This document shows positions 46,811-57,402 of a stretch of 64,000 nucleotides of DNA, one piece after another. Origin of the DNA: Dastarcus helophoroides (lineage: Eukaryota; Arthropoda; Insecta; Coleoptera; Bothrideridae); the NCBI GenBank assembly GCA_028583605.1, contig CM053326.1, forward strand, positions 38,223,931 through 38,287,930. Reading direction: 5' to 3'. The first letter of the stretch is position 1; every line of letters begins with the position of its first letter. Below the pieces are notes generated by a model. That model saw nothing but the letters and a program-made list of their open reading frames with translations, ran no database searches and had not been told where the DNA came from. Position numbers and translations under genes: made by a program.

Positions 46811-47060
46811 TACAAATCTTATCCTCTGAAACCAAGAAAGATAATAAATACAACAAAAGTTGCTGTAACGCGTTACGATAGCCAAGCTATCACCTTCGGA
46901 GAGATACACTATCTCATATTAGTAACTTTCTGAAGATGATAACTTTGCTATTGAAACGCGTTAGAGCAATTTTTGTTGTATTTTTTAATATTTCTTGGTT
47001 TCAGGGGACAAGATTTTTATATTAGTTTTGGAACATAACCAAGGACAAGTCTGTTCCACC
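46811..47060. repeat. foldback repeat, copy C
   Basis: Palindromic arms run from CCTCTGAAACCAAGAAAG through AACGCGTTACGATAGCC, a short centre, then CTGAAGATGATAAC...GAAACGCGTTAGAGC and CTTGGTTTCAGGGGACAAG, ending ACAAGTCTGTTCCACC. The left outer end is truncated relative to the right. Same family as 9862-10185 and 13310-13446. Confidence 0.7.
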
Positions 47061-47905
47061 AAAAAAAAAAGACTTTCAATTCTCTGAATTCGTTTTATTC
47101 GCGGAACAGGATATACCCCAAAATTTGAAGTTTTGTTTCTGGAAATTTCTACCTCCTTCAAATTAATTTCGACTTTTTCTTAAAATTCAATTAATTTTCT
47201 CAAAATCGGAACAAAATATTAATAAAACGTCATAATTTCTAAAATATATTTGGAATATTTCAGAAAAGAAGCTTTTCGATTATATTAAAATTTAAATAAA
47301 GTAAAATTCTGAGGAAAATAGTGTTGGTTATTTCATTTTTTTTTCAAATTTAATTTATTCAGGAAATTTTTTAAAGTTTGAAGTTTGACATTCGACATTT
47401 TTATCAGCATTTTTTTTCTTTTCCAATTTTGATATTCTTGAAAATTTAACTCTTCTCTCAAAATTTTGGTCTAACACCAAGATTTCATTTTTTCCCCCAA
47501 AATGGCGACTTAATATTCATTTTTTTCTCTCTCTTTCTATAATGTGAACCTTTTGTAGAAATTTTCTGTTTTTTTTTTTCAAAAATTTTAAATTGAAACT
47601 AGAATTATCGAAGTTAGAGTTAGTGGGTCCAATCTGGCAGTATTTATGGCCAGAGAGGTACTTTATGATATTATTTTATGATATTGCGTCGAGTCACTTT
47701 GTCACAAAGTACACGTTTGTATCCCTGGAATCCCGTAGTGCGAAGGATAACTGTACCACAAATTTTTTCATGTTTCAGACTTCAGAAATTTTAAAATGTA
47801 AAATATCGGGGTTTTATTTTTGGGTTGGTAACCTAATATTCTGGGGTGGGCACCAGACAATTCTGGGGTGGGCACAGCCCACCCGGCTCCGCCAATGATA
47901 TTAGC

Positions 47906-49559
47906 AGTAGAATCTTTAATATTTATCGTTTTATTAATTATTAATATGTGTTATAAGTTATAAATTTAAACTTTTTCAGTTATTCCATTTATTTCAAATT
48001 TTGACATTTCCACTTTCTCTCAAAATTTTGACTTATTTAAAAAGAATTTTCTTCTTAATTTCATTTTCATTTTTAAAAATATACTTTTTTGAAAATATCT
48101 CTTTAGAACATTGACCTTTTTTCAAAATTTAGACTTTTAGACTGTTGGGACTTTATTACAATTTGGTGTTTTGAAAAATTTTTGATTTTTGAAAATTTTT
48201 ACATTTTTTTCAACATTTTGTTTCTTGAAATTTGGAATTATTTTGTAAATCGTGACAGTTTTTGAAAATGCCAACTATTTTGAAAGGTGTCATTTATTTT
48301 TTAGGTGAGAAATTCCTTCGGCACGTTAAGCGATTTTTAATAGGGTTATGGCTTCCCGTAACGAATATGCTAATGTCGCGTTACCAACATGCTCTAAGAA
48401 GTTCAAAAAGAAACGTGCTAAAATATCCGCAGCCGCATACCAACATGTATGAACACAATAAAAAAGTTAGGAATCATGATTATTTAACAGTTCCTGTTTA
48501 TTATGTGACCAGAATAAGTTGCAGACTAAATCTTATCTCAATCTAAAATAGCTGCATAACGTCTCTAATTCAAAGCAGGACCACACATATTAGTAACGAA
48601 TATGAGATTATAAGATTACGTTTAAACTACTTCCAAGCTTTGAAGTATGTGTCTTCAGGTGCTGCAAAACACGTGGGGCAAAAATACTATTGACGATTAC
48701 AGGCCACGCGCCATATCAGTTTTCAAACGATATCGTCGTGTCTTAGCCGCGGAGATGCAAGGGGGTTGAAAGTTATTAGCGGCTACAGGTGTATTTGTAC
48801 GGCGGCATCTACCTACAGGTGCATTCCAAGGTCGCACCCTACAATCCTATCAATTCGCCCTCCAAGCACTAAATCTTCAATGACTCGGATATTAAGCCTC
48901 TTAGAAATGACTACATAATTTGATTTAAATGCCAATTAGAATGGAGTAGCACTGCAAACATTTTATTGCTTTACTGCGGTCGAACTCAAAATAATGAAAT
49001 TAATTCAGTTTTGTCTAATCTAGCCAACCACACATTTATCAAAAAATAAAAAATTGGATTGTTAAATCGAAAATGTACACCCCACCCACGAGTCTTTAAA
49101 CGCCAAATTTGAAGAGTCGAAAATTCGGCAAACTCTTTTCTACTTTACTTTTCCATCGACATTTCAAAGTTTTCAGTTCAAAACTTATAGCTTTGTAGGA
49201 ATCTCAAACAGAAACAAGAAAGAAATTGAAGGAGATACTTCTAATTTAATGTTATCAAGTTTGTCTTCCACAAATACGGCAGTTTTTCGTTTTGTTTTCA
49301 ATAATTGTAAATATTTTTGAGAATAGCGGGTTTTGTTAAAAATATTGGAAAATAACCAAGTTTTTTGTCGAAGAAGTGTTTTATGAAAAATCTAACAAAC
49401 AACAAACTCGACTGCGGAGATGGTTTAAAGTCTGTAAGTATTGAGAAGAATAGCAGATCGTTCCAGAAAATCGGTCCGTGAAAGAAAAATCTTTTGATTG
49501 GGTTGTGGGTTGCTCCTTGAATTCATGTGATCGATTTTCTGAATCGAAGAGCAGCAGTA
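47906..49559. other. unassigned sequence
   Basis: The T-rich repeat ends near 48250. The open frame at 48262-48543 (94 codons) matches no family I know. The remainder is AT-rich without features. Confidence 0.4.
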
Positions 49560-49574
49560 ATTCCATATGTAAAC

Positions 49575-49940
49575 TCTAAAACACCCCCGACGAGTTAGAG
49601 GCAACCTGGAGCCATTAATCCTGCAAGATGACGGCGCTCCTCTACTTAGCTCACTCATAACTGCAAAGGCTCTGCGAAATTAAACAGATTCCATACCTTC
49701 CTTACTTCCCAATATTGCTGATTGCGATTTTTTTCCTCTACTCAAAACTGGCCTCAAAGTAATCATTACACATCGGATGATGCGATAAAAGTGGTTGCCA
49801 AATTCTAAATTCAAAAAATTCAGGAAAATTTTTCAGTGACGGATTGAAAAAAATCGTTGCACTTTGGGAGAAATTTGGAAGAGAATGTTTACGTATATGT
49901 AATAATATCCCTAATAAACTGGTCGCTCTTCTCATTATAT
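49575..49940 (+). pseudogene. mariner-family transposase fragment (catalytic C-terminal part)
   Basis: In one plus-strand frame LQDDGAP at 49621-49641 matches the second catalytic Asp block of mariner-type transposases. After a stop, PNIADCDFFPLLKTGLK at about 49708-49758 matches the third block ('PD+AP.DFF.FP.LK..L+G'), its first Asp replaced by Asn. The last part near 49850-49910 is shifted. It is more diverged than the mariners at 34636 and 52147 and probably a different subfamily. No termini recognised. Overlapping minus-strand frames are shadows. Confidence 0.55.
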
Positions 49941-52144
49941 TATGGCAAAATACGTTTGGCTAAAGCGATCTGCGATAAAATGGTCTCGTAAGATATATGT
50001 GTCGGCCATCCGGAAACGCTGTTCTTCCACATAATAACCGGCAGCTGCCCAATACATCGTTTTTTCATTGGCCCATCTCTTTTAAAATTCGTTCGTTTGA
50101 TTTTTATCACCCTTTTAAAAGTACTTCTTAAACGTAGTACAACTAACACTAAACAACAGCAGCTTATGACCGTATAGGCGTTTACTTTCGATTTATTATC
50201 GATCATAAATGTTTGACAGTCACATTAAGCGCTACTAAAACAGAAGCCTTTATCGGGAGACAATGCCAACCGACAACCAGAGATTGGTTAAGTGAATATA
50301 AATTTGTGTTTAAACTATTATGATGTAAATTTTAACGAGGTGCAAATGTCCATTTAGGGATAATAAAACAAAAATATTATTAGGCTTTTGTAGGTCAGGG
50401 TCCAAAAGTACAGAAATCATGAAAATGTACCACAAAGAAATTTAGCTACCTGTTGAGTTGATTCAAGAATAGTGAGACGTCTTTCTTGCATAGACTTGTA
50501 ATTACATAAGCCAGGTAATACAAATTCTTGTAGTACTCCTATGTCTACTGAAAGCTTATTTTATTAACTTTATTTTTCTATACACTCATTTAAATACAAT
50601 CCATTTTGAATATAAGCTAATTTCAGCCAAGACTTAGTGATTTATTCTTACCGTAGGCCTAAATAAAGTGTGCTGCAGATGCTGATATCACGTACTGTTT
50701 AACATTCCAGAAGTTGTAGATTCAGAGTGCGACTACGTCTTTAATTTCAGCTAACCATGCACAATTTACCCATCATTCGACACCTTCAGAAAATCGTGAT
50801 GGTTTTTTACCTCACCGCAATTGCTGATTGGAGGCGAGAAGAATAGGTGTTCGTAATATTATATAATTAACTAGTTCTGCAATCATATGCTCCAATTTAC
50901 ATTACCCAAGTATCTATCTAATAATTTCTAGTAATTCGTTGAATATTTAACTTGTAGGCACTCACGAATTTACCATTAAAATTCTAAGCCCCCATCTCAT
51001 GATAACTGGTTACTTCAAATTGTACGCACAGAGGAACATGCAGAAATTTACCAGCATTAATGCGTCGTTAATGACACCCTGCTGCAGAAATCACTTAGTT
51101 GTAGTTTATATTTCTGAAATGATTTATATCTCAGCATATTAATCACGATGCACATCCTTATATTTAAAGTTCCTCTTTTAATAGCATACTATCATTTTCA
51201 CGTATTCAATTATAGGCTTATAATTACACCTTTAATTGTCTGGTATTGAATTGCAACTTTTTTATTCAATTTAATTTTGCTTCTGTAATTAGTACGATGG
51301 TTCACCATTTTTTGATTCACATACGTGCTTAATGGGGGTGACATAAAATAACGGAAGATAACTGAAACAGAAAATTACTTCAACTTACGTACGAAAGAAA
51401 GTGATGTTTCATAAAAAGTCCATTATCTGAGTTGATGATAATTAAAGTAGACACAATATTAAATGAATCATTACTTTAGATATGGAACAGTCGTTTTATT
51501 AAGAAGATTTCTCTTATATTCCAGTAATAAAGTACCTTCTGATGACAGCCGTAAAATTTTCAATGAGGCACTAACAACGTTAACCTTAAAAGGAAATTGC
51601 TTCCCACGGTTTTCCATTAACGCAGAAGGGCTTAATTGGTCCGTAACTTTGCACATATAGCGCGCGTAAAAACTACTGCAATCAAAGTTATAATTTCTAA
51701 AAATATTACACTTATACATTCTGATTTTTAACCATAAATTTGAACATTCTGATATACTTTCAGTAATACTCTGTGTGCAAAGCCATTCCTAATGAAAGCT
51801 TACTTGGCTTTTCTCTTTATAACACATTTTTGAAAAATTGGTACTACATGAGCTCTGTTTACTGTTTAATATGCTGCTAGTTTTATCCCCAGATTAAAGT
51901 GGGCTTTCAGGGCTACAATACCCTGGTCCAATTACCTAAAGGCTCCGGAGGTCCCATAAGACCACTTTACATATTCAGGGTAAAGACCCCCATAAGCTCC
52001 GAGACTCGTAAAAACCTAATCTGGAATCTGGCCTTAGCCACTTCATGTCAAGTTGGATGTAAGAAGTCGTTAGAAACTGTGACGTCCATGTGTGTTAGTT
52101 TTCTGTACAAACTGAAAATTCTAATTTATTTGAATTAATTAATA
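49941..52144. other. unassigned sequence, about 2.2 kb
   Basis: The minus frame at 49940-50206 and the overlapping frames at 51463-51719 carry no recognisable motif. No repeat ends found. Confidence 0.4.
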
Positions 52145-52146
52145 TA

Positions 52147-53467
52147 CCAGGCAACCAATGCAGTTCGTGCGATTTTTCTTTATTGTTTACTTTTATGAAT
52201 TATATTCTGTAAACAGGATGTAGAGGTGGTAATTTTGAATATAGGTTAAAACTTATGCCAAGGAGTATCATTCAGTGTATTTGATAAGTTAGATTACTTT
52301 GAATTAAAGTGCAAAATCTTTACTAGAATATGGCCGTGTCAGATGCAATAATTCGTACTTGTTTACTTCATGAATTCAAACTTGGTACCAAGGCTACAAA
52401 TTTTGTCGTAAGATATGCGTTGCTTTTGGGGAAGGTACTGTAGCTAAACGGATGCGTCAGAAGTGGTTTAAGAAATTTGCCTCTGGAGATGAAAATTTGG
52501 AAGATGAATTTCGCTCCGGAAGACCATGAACGATCAACAACGACGATATCAAGCTGGCGATCGAGCAGGATACAAGTCAGACATGTCAAGCTCTTGCCTT
52601 AAGATTCAATGTGAGTGATGTAACTATTCGCATACATTTGCACCAGCTTGGGAAACGATTGAAGTTAAGCAAGTGGGTACCACAAGAATTGAATGAAAGG
52701 AACAAGTTACAGAGCCTAACAATCTGTTCATCGTTGCTTTCCTGTCACAAATTAATGTCGTTTTTTGACCGGATGTTGACGTGTGATGAAAAATGGATTA
52801 TGTACTGCTACAATAAGCGCTCATATCTCTGGCTATCCAGTAAAGATTCGTTGCCGTCGACTGCTAAACCAAACATTCACCAACAAAAGATTCTGTTGTG
52901 TGCATGGTAGACTATAGCAGGTTTAGTTCACTATGAGCGTCTGCCAAATGGACAAACCCATTACTGCTGAAATCTACTCAGCACAGCTTAACAGAATTGC
53001 GGTCGCTCTAAGTTAAAAACATCCTGTTTTGGCGAACAGAAAAGGTGTTGTCTTTCATCAGGACAACGCAAGACCACACACAGCAAGAATCACGCAGTAA
53101 ACTCTAGCGCGACTACAATGGGAAGTTCTACCTCACCCTCCGTACTCACCAGACCTTGCCCCAAGTGACTGCCACCTGTTTTCGGCCTTGCACAACCACA
53201 TGCGGAATCGGCGATTTAAAAATAGAGAGGTTTTGGAAAACGAGGTGATACACTTCTTCAATTCCTAAGAGCAAGAATTTTATATCCCTTGTAAGGTTTC
53301 CTACCTTGGAATTACCTGGAATTACCTTGAAATGATCTTGTGTCCAGATGGAAAAGGGTAACACTTGCTGAGGGTGATTATTTTTTAAAATAAATCTAAG
53401 TTTAACCCATTTTTTGTTTTACTATTTCTTAACCTTCAAAAACGAACGAACTTTTTTGGTTGCCTGG
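52147..53467 (+). mobile_element. mariner transposon, copy 2, 1321 bp, full length but dead
   Basis: The termini CCAGGCAACCAATGCAGTTCG (left) and CCAGGCAACCAAAAAAGTTCG (right, reversed) sit between TA dinucleotides (52145-52146, 53468-53469). Length is usual for mariner. The plus strand carries a decayed transposase: EFKLGTK near 52372, helix-turn-helix VTIRIHLHQLGKRLKLSKW (from 52620), CDEKWIMY (first Asp, about 52783), HQDNARPHT (second Asp, about 53055) and SPDLAPSDCHLF (third Asp, about 53147), the DD34D layout. Stops and shifts throughout make it inactive. It shows the uninterrupted target of the MULE in copy 1. Confidence 0.92.
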
Positions 53468-53631
53468 TAGTTAAATATAAGGAATTTATTTTGTTTTAAT
53501 TTTCAGTTTCTGCAGCAGATTTAGTGTTTGAATGTAGATTGTTAATGTATTCTAAAAATTAGTCTAATTGGCTAGAAGAGACAGAGAGACAACCACATCA
53601 TCTGCATATCCGTACCAAAACCTCATCTTTG

Positions 53632-53874
53632 TGTTTTTTTCAATTTATTTCACATTTCTTCGGCCCAGTTTGGAAATATTTAAATTTTTATGGTTTGTTG
53701 ACAATTTTTTGAAGTTTTTGAAATGCGACTACGTGATATTTAAATTTTTTAAAAACGTTACTTCATGACAGTCAACAAACCATAAAAATTTAAATATTTC
53801 CAAACTGGGCCGAAGAAATGTTAAATAAATTGAAAAAAACATAATATTTAATTTAATGGTCTACCATGAATCAT
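53632..53874. mobile_element. foldback element, copy 2, with 14-bp target duplication
   Basis: Inverted arms share TTCAATTTATTT, CATTTCTTCGGCCCAGTTTG and AAATATTTAAATTTTTATGG with the copy at 45623-45889. The centre runs in the opposite direction. AAACCTCATCTTTG borders both sides (53618-53631, 53875-53888). The single-copy tail ends GGTCTACCATGAATCAT. No coding capacity. Confidence 0.88.
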
Positions 53875-53888
53875 AAACCTCATCTTTG

Positions 53889-55098
53889 GTTGACGATAAT
53901 TATGAACTTTATTTTTGAAATTGTCCATATAGGTATTTGGATGAAATATAATTTTGGTTCTATTTATTGTTAAATATGGTTTGAGTTTTAAATAATGTGA
54001 ATCAGAAATTAGCATAGGTTAATTATGGTATACCAGTATTAACGTTGCCTTTAGTGATAAAATAAAACTGCCCTGTATACTTACGGAAGTGGCATGCTAA
54101 ACGATTGAGACAAGTATATGGGAAGGGGGGCCTTCAATTATAAGACAGTTAGTGGGATTATTCACGACCTTCTGATTAATTTTTCAAGAGACCACACATG
54201 ATGTTCTGCCAGAAAAGAACGATCAAATTTGGCAGATCCACTTTCTGGTTGGTATCGTTAAAACTAGCAACTCTTTAAAGAAATTGCGTGTATAATTTTA
54301 ATTGCGAATAAGATTTTTATTGAAATTTGCTATAATCCGGCAATATAATTCTCATCATAAAAACTTCCACATATTTTATTTTCGCTTGGTTTCAGCCCAA
54401 TTAATTTGATAGCTCGCTTTTATAAAGCATGTGAAAGATGATCTTATTTCTAAAACTAAAGGCTTGGTGTAATGTTAAAACGATCGCTTTCGTAATTTGT
54501 ACTAAAATAAATAAACTCGTTCAGCTTAATAATTGCTTTAAAGTTATGATTTACTTAAGAAGTCTTGAAGCTTTTGAATAATTAACATTGTACCTTCGCT
54601 TATAGTTGTATTAATTATTACAGGAGAGAATAATGTAAATTAAACTGTATGGTTAATATGTACTTTAAATGGCTAACTACATTATCCTTATAATTATTTT
54701 TGCAAATGTTAAAACGTCATGCTAATGTATAATAAATGGGTGCTTTCATTTTTTATTAATTATCCACTTAACAAATATGGAGCAACCAGCTTCCTAAAGT
54801 GACTTGATAAATATATTTTCATTTTACAGGTTGTACGAAATGCAGCAATGAACAAAAAGACTTACTTTACTTCGGCATTTTTGGCGAGAGAAATTTTCAA
54901 GTTATATGTATTAAAATTTTATTAATTAACTGCTCGGCTTATGTTTGTTAAGGAAATTAAATAAAAATTGATTTCTGTAACTAACTGAGCAGAAAAAAAA
55001 TAATAAATTTGGAAGGTTTACTCATGAGATATTTAAGACATGTTTACAATTTGTTCAATAAATTTCAAAAGTTCCCATTTACGCATACTATTAATACA
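53889..55098. other. unassigned AT-rich sequence
   Basis: No open frame above 60 codons and no repeat recognised. Confidence 0.5.
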
Positions 55099-55165
55099 GT
55101 AGAGCGTGGATTATCCGAACTAGTTAAGACGAAGGATGGTTTGGTTAATCAACCTCAGCCACACA
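55099..55165 (+). mobile_element. pogo/Tigger-type terminal repeat, single end
   Basis: TACAGTAGAGCGTGGATTATCCGAAC-type sequence followed by GGATGGTTTGGTTAATCAACC resembles the termini of pogo-like elements, which start CAGT next to a TA target. I found no matching opposite end, so this may be a relic. Confidence 0.4.
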
Positions 55166-55333
55166 TAAAAATGAGAAATATACAGTAACGAGCAATTATG
55201 CGAGTATATGTGCCTATTTTATTGTTAAATTACCTATTATAATTTCGAAAATAGTCACTTAGTTTTTTTGAAATTTTTTTTAGCCAAATATGTTTCTATG
55301 AATGACACTCTTTGTAAGTATACTAATCATAGT

Positions 55334-55365
55334 AAGTCATCATACTCATCAGAGTATGATGACTT
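55334..55365. repeat. perfect 14-bp hairpin
   Basis: AAGTCATCATACTC (55334-55347) and its exact inverse (55352-55365) flank a 4-base loop. No T-run follows, and no function is assigned. Confidence 0.8.
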
Positions 55366-55484
55366 GACGAATCTATGAGACGCATGCCAAAGATTGCTTA
55401 ATAGTTGTTACTGATGTTATGAACTGTCGATGCCGGCATCTATTGGCATATGTTACTCATATCTATAACTCAGCTATGTAAAAA

Positions 55485-56890
55485 CATGGGGAGGCTCAGA
55501 CTGTGGCATTGGATATCTCAAAGGCCTTCGACAGAGTCTGGCACCGATCTCTTGTCGCCAAATTAACATCTTATGTTCTTCTTCCTGGACTCTATCATTT
55601 GATATCCAATTTTCTCGTTGACCGATCTCTTCAGGTCGTCGTCGATGGCATCTCATCCGAGACATTTGCGATTAATGCACGGGCGCCTCAGGGGTCTATC
55701 CTGTCTCCTATTCTCGTTCTGTTACACATAAACGATCTAATGATTCAACTTTCAATCCTATATACAGCTACGCAGATGGTAGTAGTCTTGTGTTATCTTT
55801 TTTCTCCAACAAACCATTATCTGTCGCTGCTTCAGATCGACTAAGGAAACAGCAGGTACAGACGATTAATCAGGATCTGTTAATTATTCTGGAATGGGGT
55901 AAGAAAAACTTGGTCGACTTCAACGCTTCAAAAACTCAGGCCGCGGTTTTCTCTAAGAAAACATCAAGGGATAATGCAACAAACATACTAATGGACAGTG
56001 AAATGCTTCCAATGGGATCTAATCTATTTATTCTAGGAGTGAATGCGAGCACTAACTTCTCTTGGGACGATTATGTGCGCGCCATTGCCAAATGCCGCCT
56101 CTCAGAAGCTAGGCTTTCTTTTTAGAGCTAAAAAGTACTTCACATCTCATCAGCTATTTACACTCTACAAAGTTCAAGCTAGGCCAACACTAGAATACTG
56201 TTCTCATGTTTGAAGTTCAGCCCCTAAACACACTTTAGCTCTCTTGTATTCAATTCAAAGAAGAGCGATTCGCCTAATTGATGACGAGAGCCTGACCGAT
56301 TTTCTCGAAACACTAGAGCACAGACGTACGGTTGGTGACTTGTCTCTTTTGTACAAGTACTATCATGGAAGATGCTCGCAGGAACTAATAGGAGTGATCC
56401 CCCCAAGGGCAAGATTCTTGAGGCATACTAGACAGTCGGAGACAGCAAATTCCTGTGCGGTTCAGCTTGACACAGTGAGGACTTCTGTCTACGGAGACTT
56501 TTTTTCTATAGAACTTGCAAGTTATGGAACTTGTTACCGAAAGGATGGTTGGTTGGTGACTTGTCTCTTTTTTACAAGTACTATCATGGAAGATGCTCGC
56601 AAAAATTAATAGAATTGATCCACCAAGGGTAAGATTCTTGAGGCATACAAGACATTCGAAGACAACAAATTCCTGTGCGGTCCAGCTTGACACAGTGAGG
56701 ACTTCTGTCTACGAAGACTCTTTTTTCTATTCCTCTTTCCAAGCTGTGGAACGCGTTACCAAGAGGAATTTTTCCCAAAAATTACAACCTATCCTTGTTT
56801 AAGAAAGCGGTTGATCGCCATGTATTCTTGTTTCCGCAGTGCTTTGAAGGCATAAAGGGTTTACCCTTTCCGAGTGGATTAAAGTTTAAA
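55485..56890 (+). pseudogene. CR1/Jockey-group non-LTR retrotransposon, reverse transcriptase to C-terminus
   Basis: A 5'-truncated copy. VALDISKAFDRVWH at 55503-55545 is RT motif A with its catalytic Asp. APQGSILSPIL at about 55680-55712 is motif B. A frameshift near 55750 moves into SYADGSSLV, where the usual YADD has become YADG, removing the second catalytic Asp. The next frame reads LVDFNASKTQ and LGVNASTNFSWDDYV, then KVQARPTLEYCSHV and YSIQRRAIRLIDD. An internal duplication follows. The end KKAVDRHVF and CFEGIKGLPFPSG reaches 56885, after which an A-rich run (56889-56898) may be the tail. The active site loss and shifts make it dead. Confidence 0.8.
56331..56773 (+). repeat. 221-bp internal tandem duplication in the CR1/Jockey-type pseudogene
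   Basis: GTTGGTGACTTGTCTCTTTT starts at 56331 and again at 56552. Both units run through AGTACTATCATGGAAGATGC and CAGCTTGACACAGTGAGGAC to a TTTTTTTCTAT block. Differences of several percent suggest duplication well before the present. Confidence 0.9.
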
Positions 56891-57143
56891 AAAAAATTGG
56901 CAAGAAGTTATCGAATAAAATAAACAAGAAATAATATGCAAGAAGAATGCAACCTAGACTACAAATTTATGCAGTCCCTCCAGGCGTGTATAGTGAATCA
57001 TAGGTAGCTGAACTACCAACAGTTGAAACACTGCCTCCTAGCGAAGCGGTTGCTCTCTAGGAGAGTTCCCAGAAGACAAGGATTCTATAATGCACAGACC
57101 AAGAGGTTTAAACATTTATTAGATTCGAAGTTTGGAAACCACC

Positions 57144-57190
57144 GGTTTCGATCTTGTTAGATCTCGTCAGTTTGGTGTATCCAACTCGAA
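57144..57190 (-). ncRNA. decayed hammerhead ribozyme (left arm)
   Basis: On the minus strand CTGACGA, stem II GATCT-AACA-AGATC and GAAACCGGT are all kept, but the four bases ATTT after GGT are missing relative to the right arm. G now occupies position 17, where a hammerhead needs A, C or U. Stem I is also shortened. It should not cleave. Confidence 0.75.
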
Positions 57191-57295
57191 TGTTAGCAAA
57201 TGTTCCGACAAGTAAATACTAAAACATTCACAGGCATCAAGCGCTTGACGCTTGTGAATGTTTTAGTACTTACTTGTCGGAACATTTGTTAGCAT

Positions 57296-57362
57296 TCGAG
57301 TTGGATATACCAAACTGACGAGATCTAACAAGATCGAAACCGGTATTTGGTTTCCAAACTTC
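57296..57362 (+). ncRNA. type I hammerhead self-cleaving ribozyme (right arm)
   Basis: Core CTGACGA (57315-57321), stem II GATCT-AACA-AGATC (57322-57335), GAAA (57336-57339), minimal stem III C-CG-G, then U57344 and A57345, a permitted GUA cleavage triplet. Stem I pairs 57309-57314 with 57346-57351 (6 bp), then an asymmetric loop, then TTGG 57301-57304 with CCAA 57354-57357. All conserved core bases are intact. Same fold class as 27962-28056, but the stem sequences differ, so it is an independent family. Confidence 0.87.
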
Positions 57363-57402
57363 GAATCTAATAAATGTTCAAACCTATTGGTCTGTGCATT
57401 AT

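Larger units (their letters stand above)
43547..47897. mobile_element. possible hAT-like element filled with T-rich repeat, 4.35 kb
   Basis: The left border CATTGGCGTATCTAC and the right border (reversed) CATTGGCGGAGCCGGG are short inverted termini of the CAGTGGCG style seen in many hAT elements. Both are followed by G/C-rich blocks unlike the interior. Flanking 8-mers are ATATTATG (43539-43546) and ATATTAGC (47898-47905), the first six identical. The interior has no transposase. It is T-rich repeat with a nested foldback (45623-45889) and a palindromic repeat (46811-47060). It has the same architecture as 28181-30959. Confidence 0.5.
43200..48250 (+). repeat. degenerate T-rich minisatellite-like tract
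   Basis: Same diverged unit (around AAATTTCGACTTTTT) as at 7950-11060, almost always T-rich on the plus strand. It extends slightly beyond both borders of the hAT-like frame. Nested repeats interrupt it at 45623-45889 and 46811-47060, and sequence of ordinary composition lies at 44690-44935 and 47590-47900. Open frames at 45434-45649 and 46085-46372 are compositional. Confidence 0.7.
57090..57402. repeat. inverted repeat with about 150-bp arms, each carrying a hammerhead sequence
   Basis: The left arm starts ATAATGCACAGACC and the right arm ends GGTCTGTGCATTAT. The arms are near-identical through TTAGATTCGAAGTTTGGAAACC, ATCTTGTTAGATCTCGTCAG, CCAACTCGAATGTTAG and AACATTTGT. The centre is TCAAGCGCTTGA at about 57237-57248. 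No flanking duplication is evident. Inverted terminal modules with hammerheads occur in Penelope-like elements, but no RT is adjacent, so that link is inference. Confidence 0.9.

Noticed and set aside
55334..55365. CTGATGA on the minus strand within a hairpin, considered as a hammerhead
   Set aside because: No GAAA follows and the hairpin uses the core bases in pairing.
56224..56778. Three overlapping minus-strand frames of 62-102 codons
   Set aside because: They are shadows of the plus-strand retrotransposon C-terminus and owe their similarity to its internal duplication.
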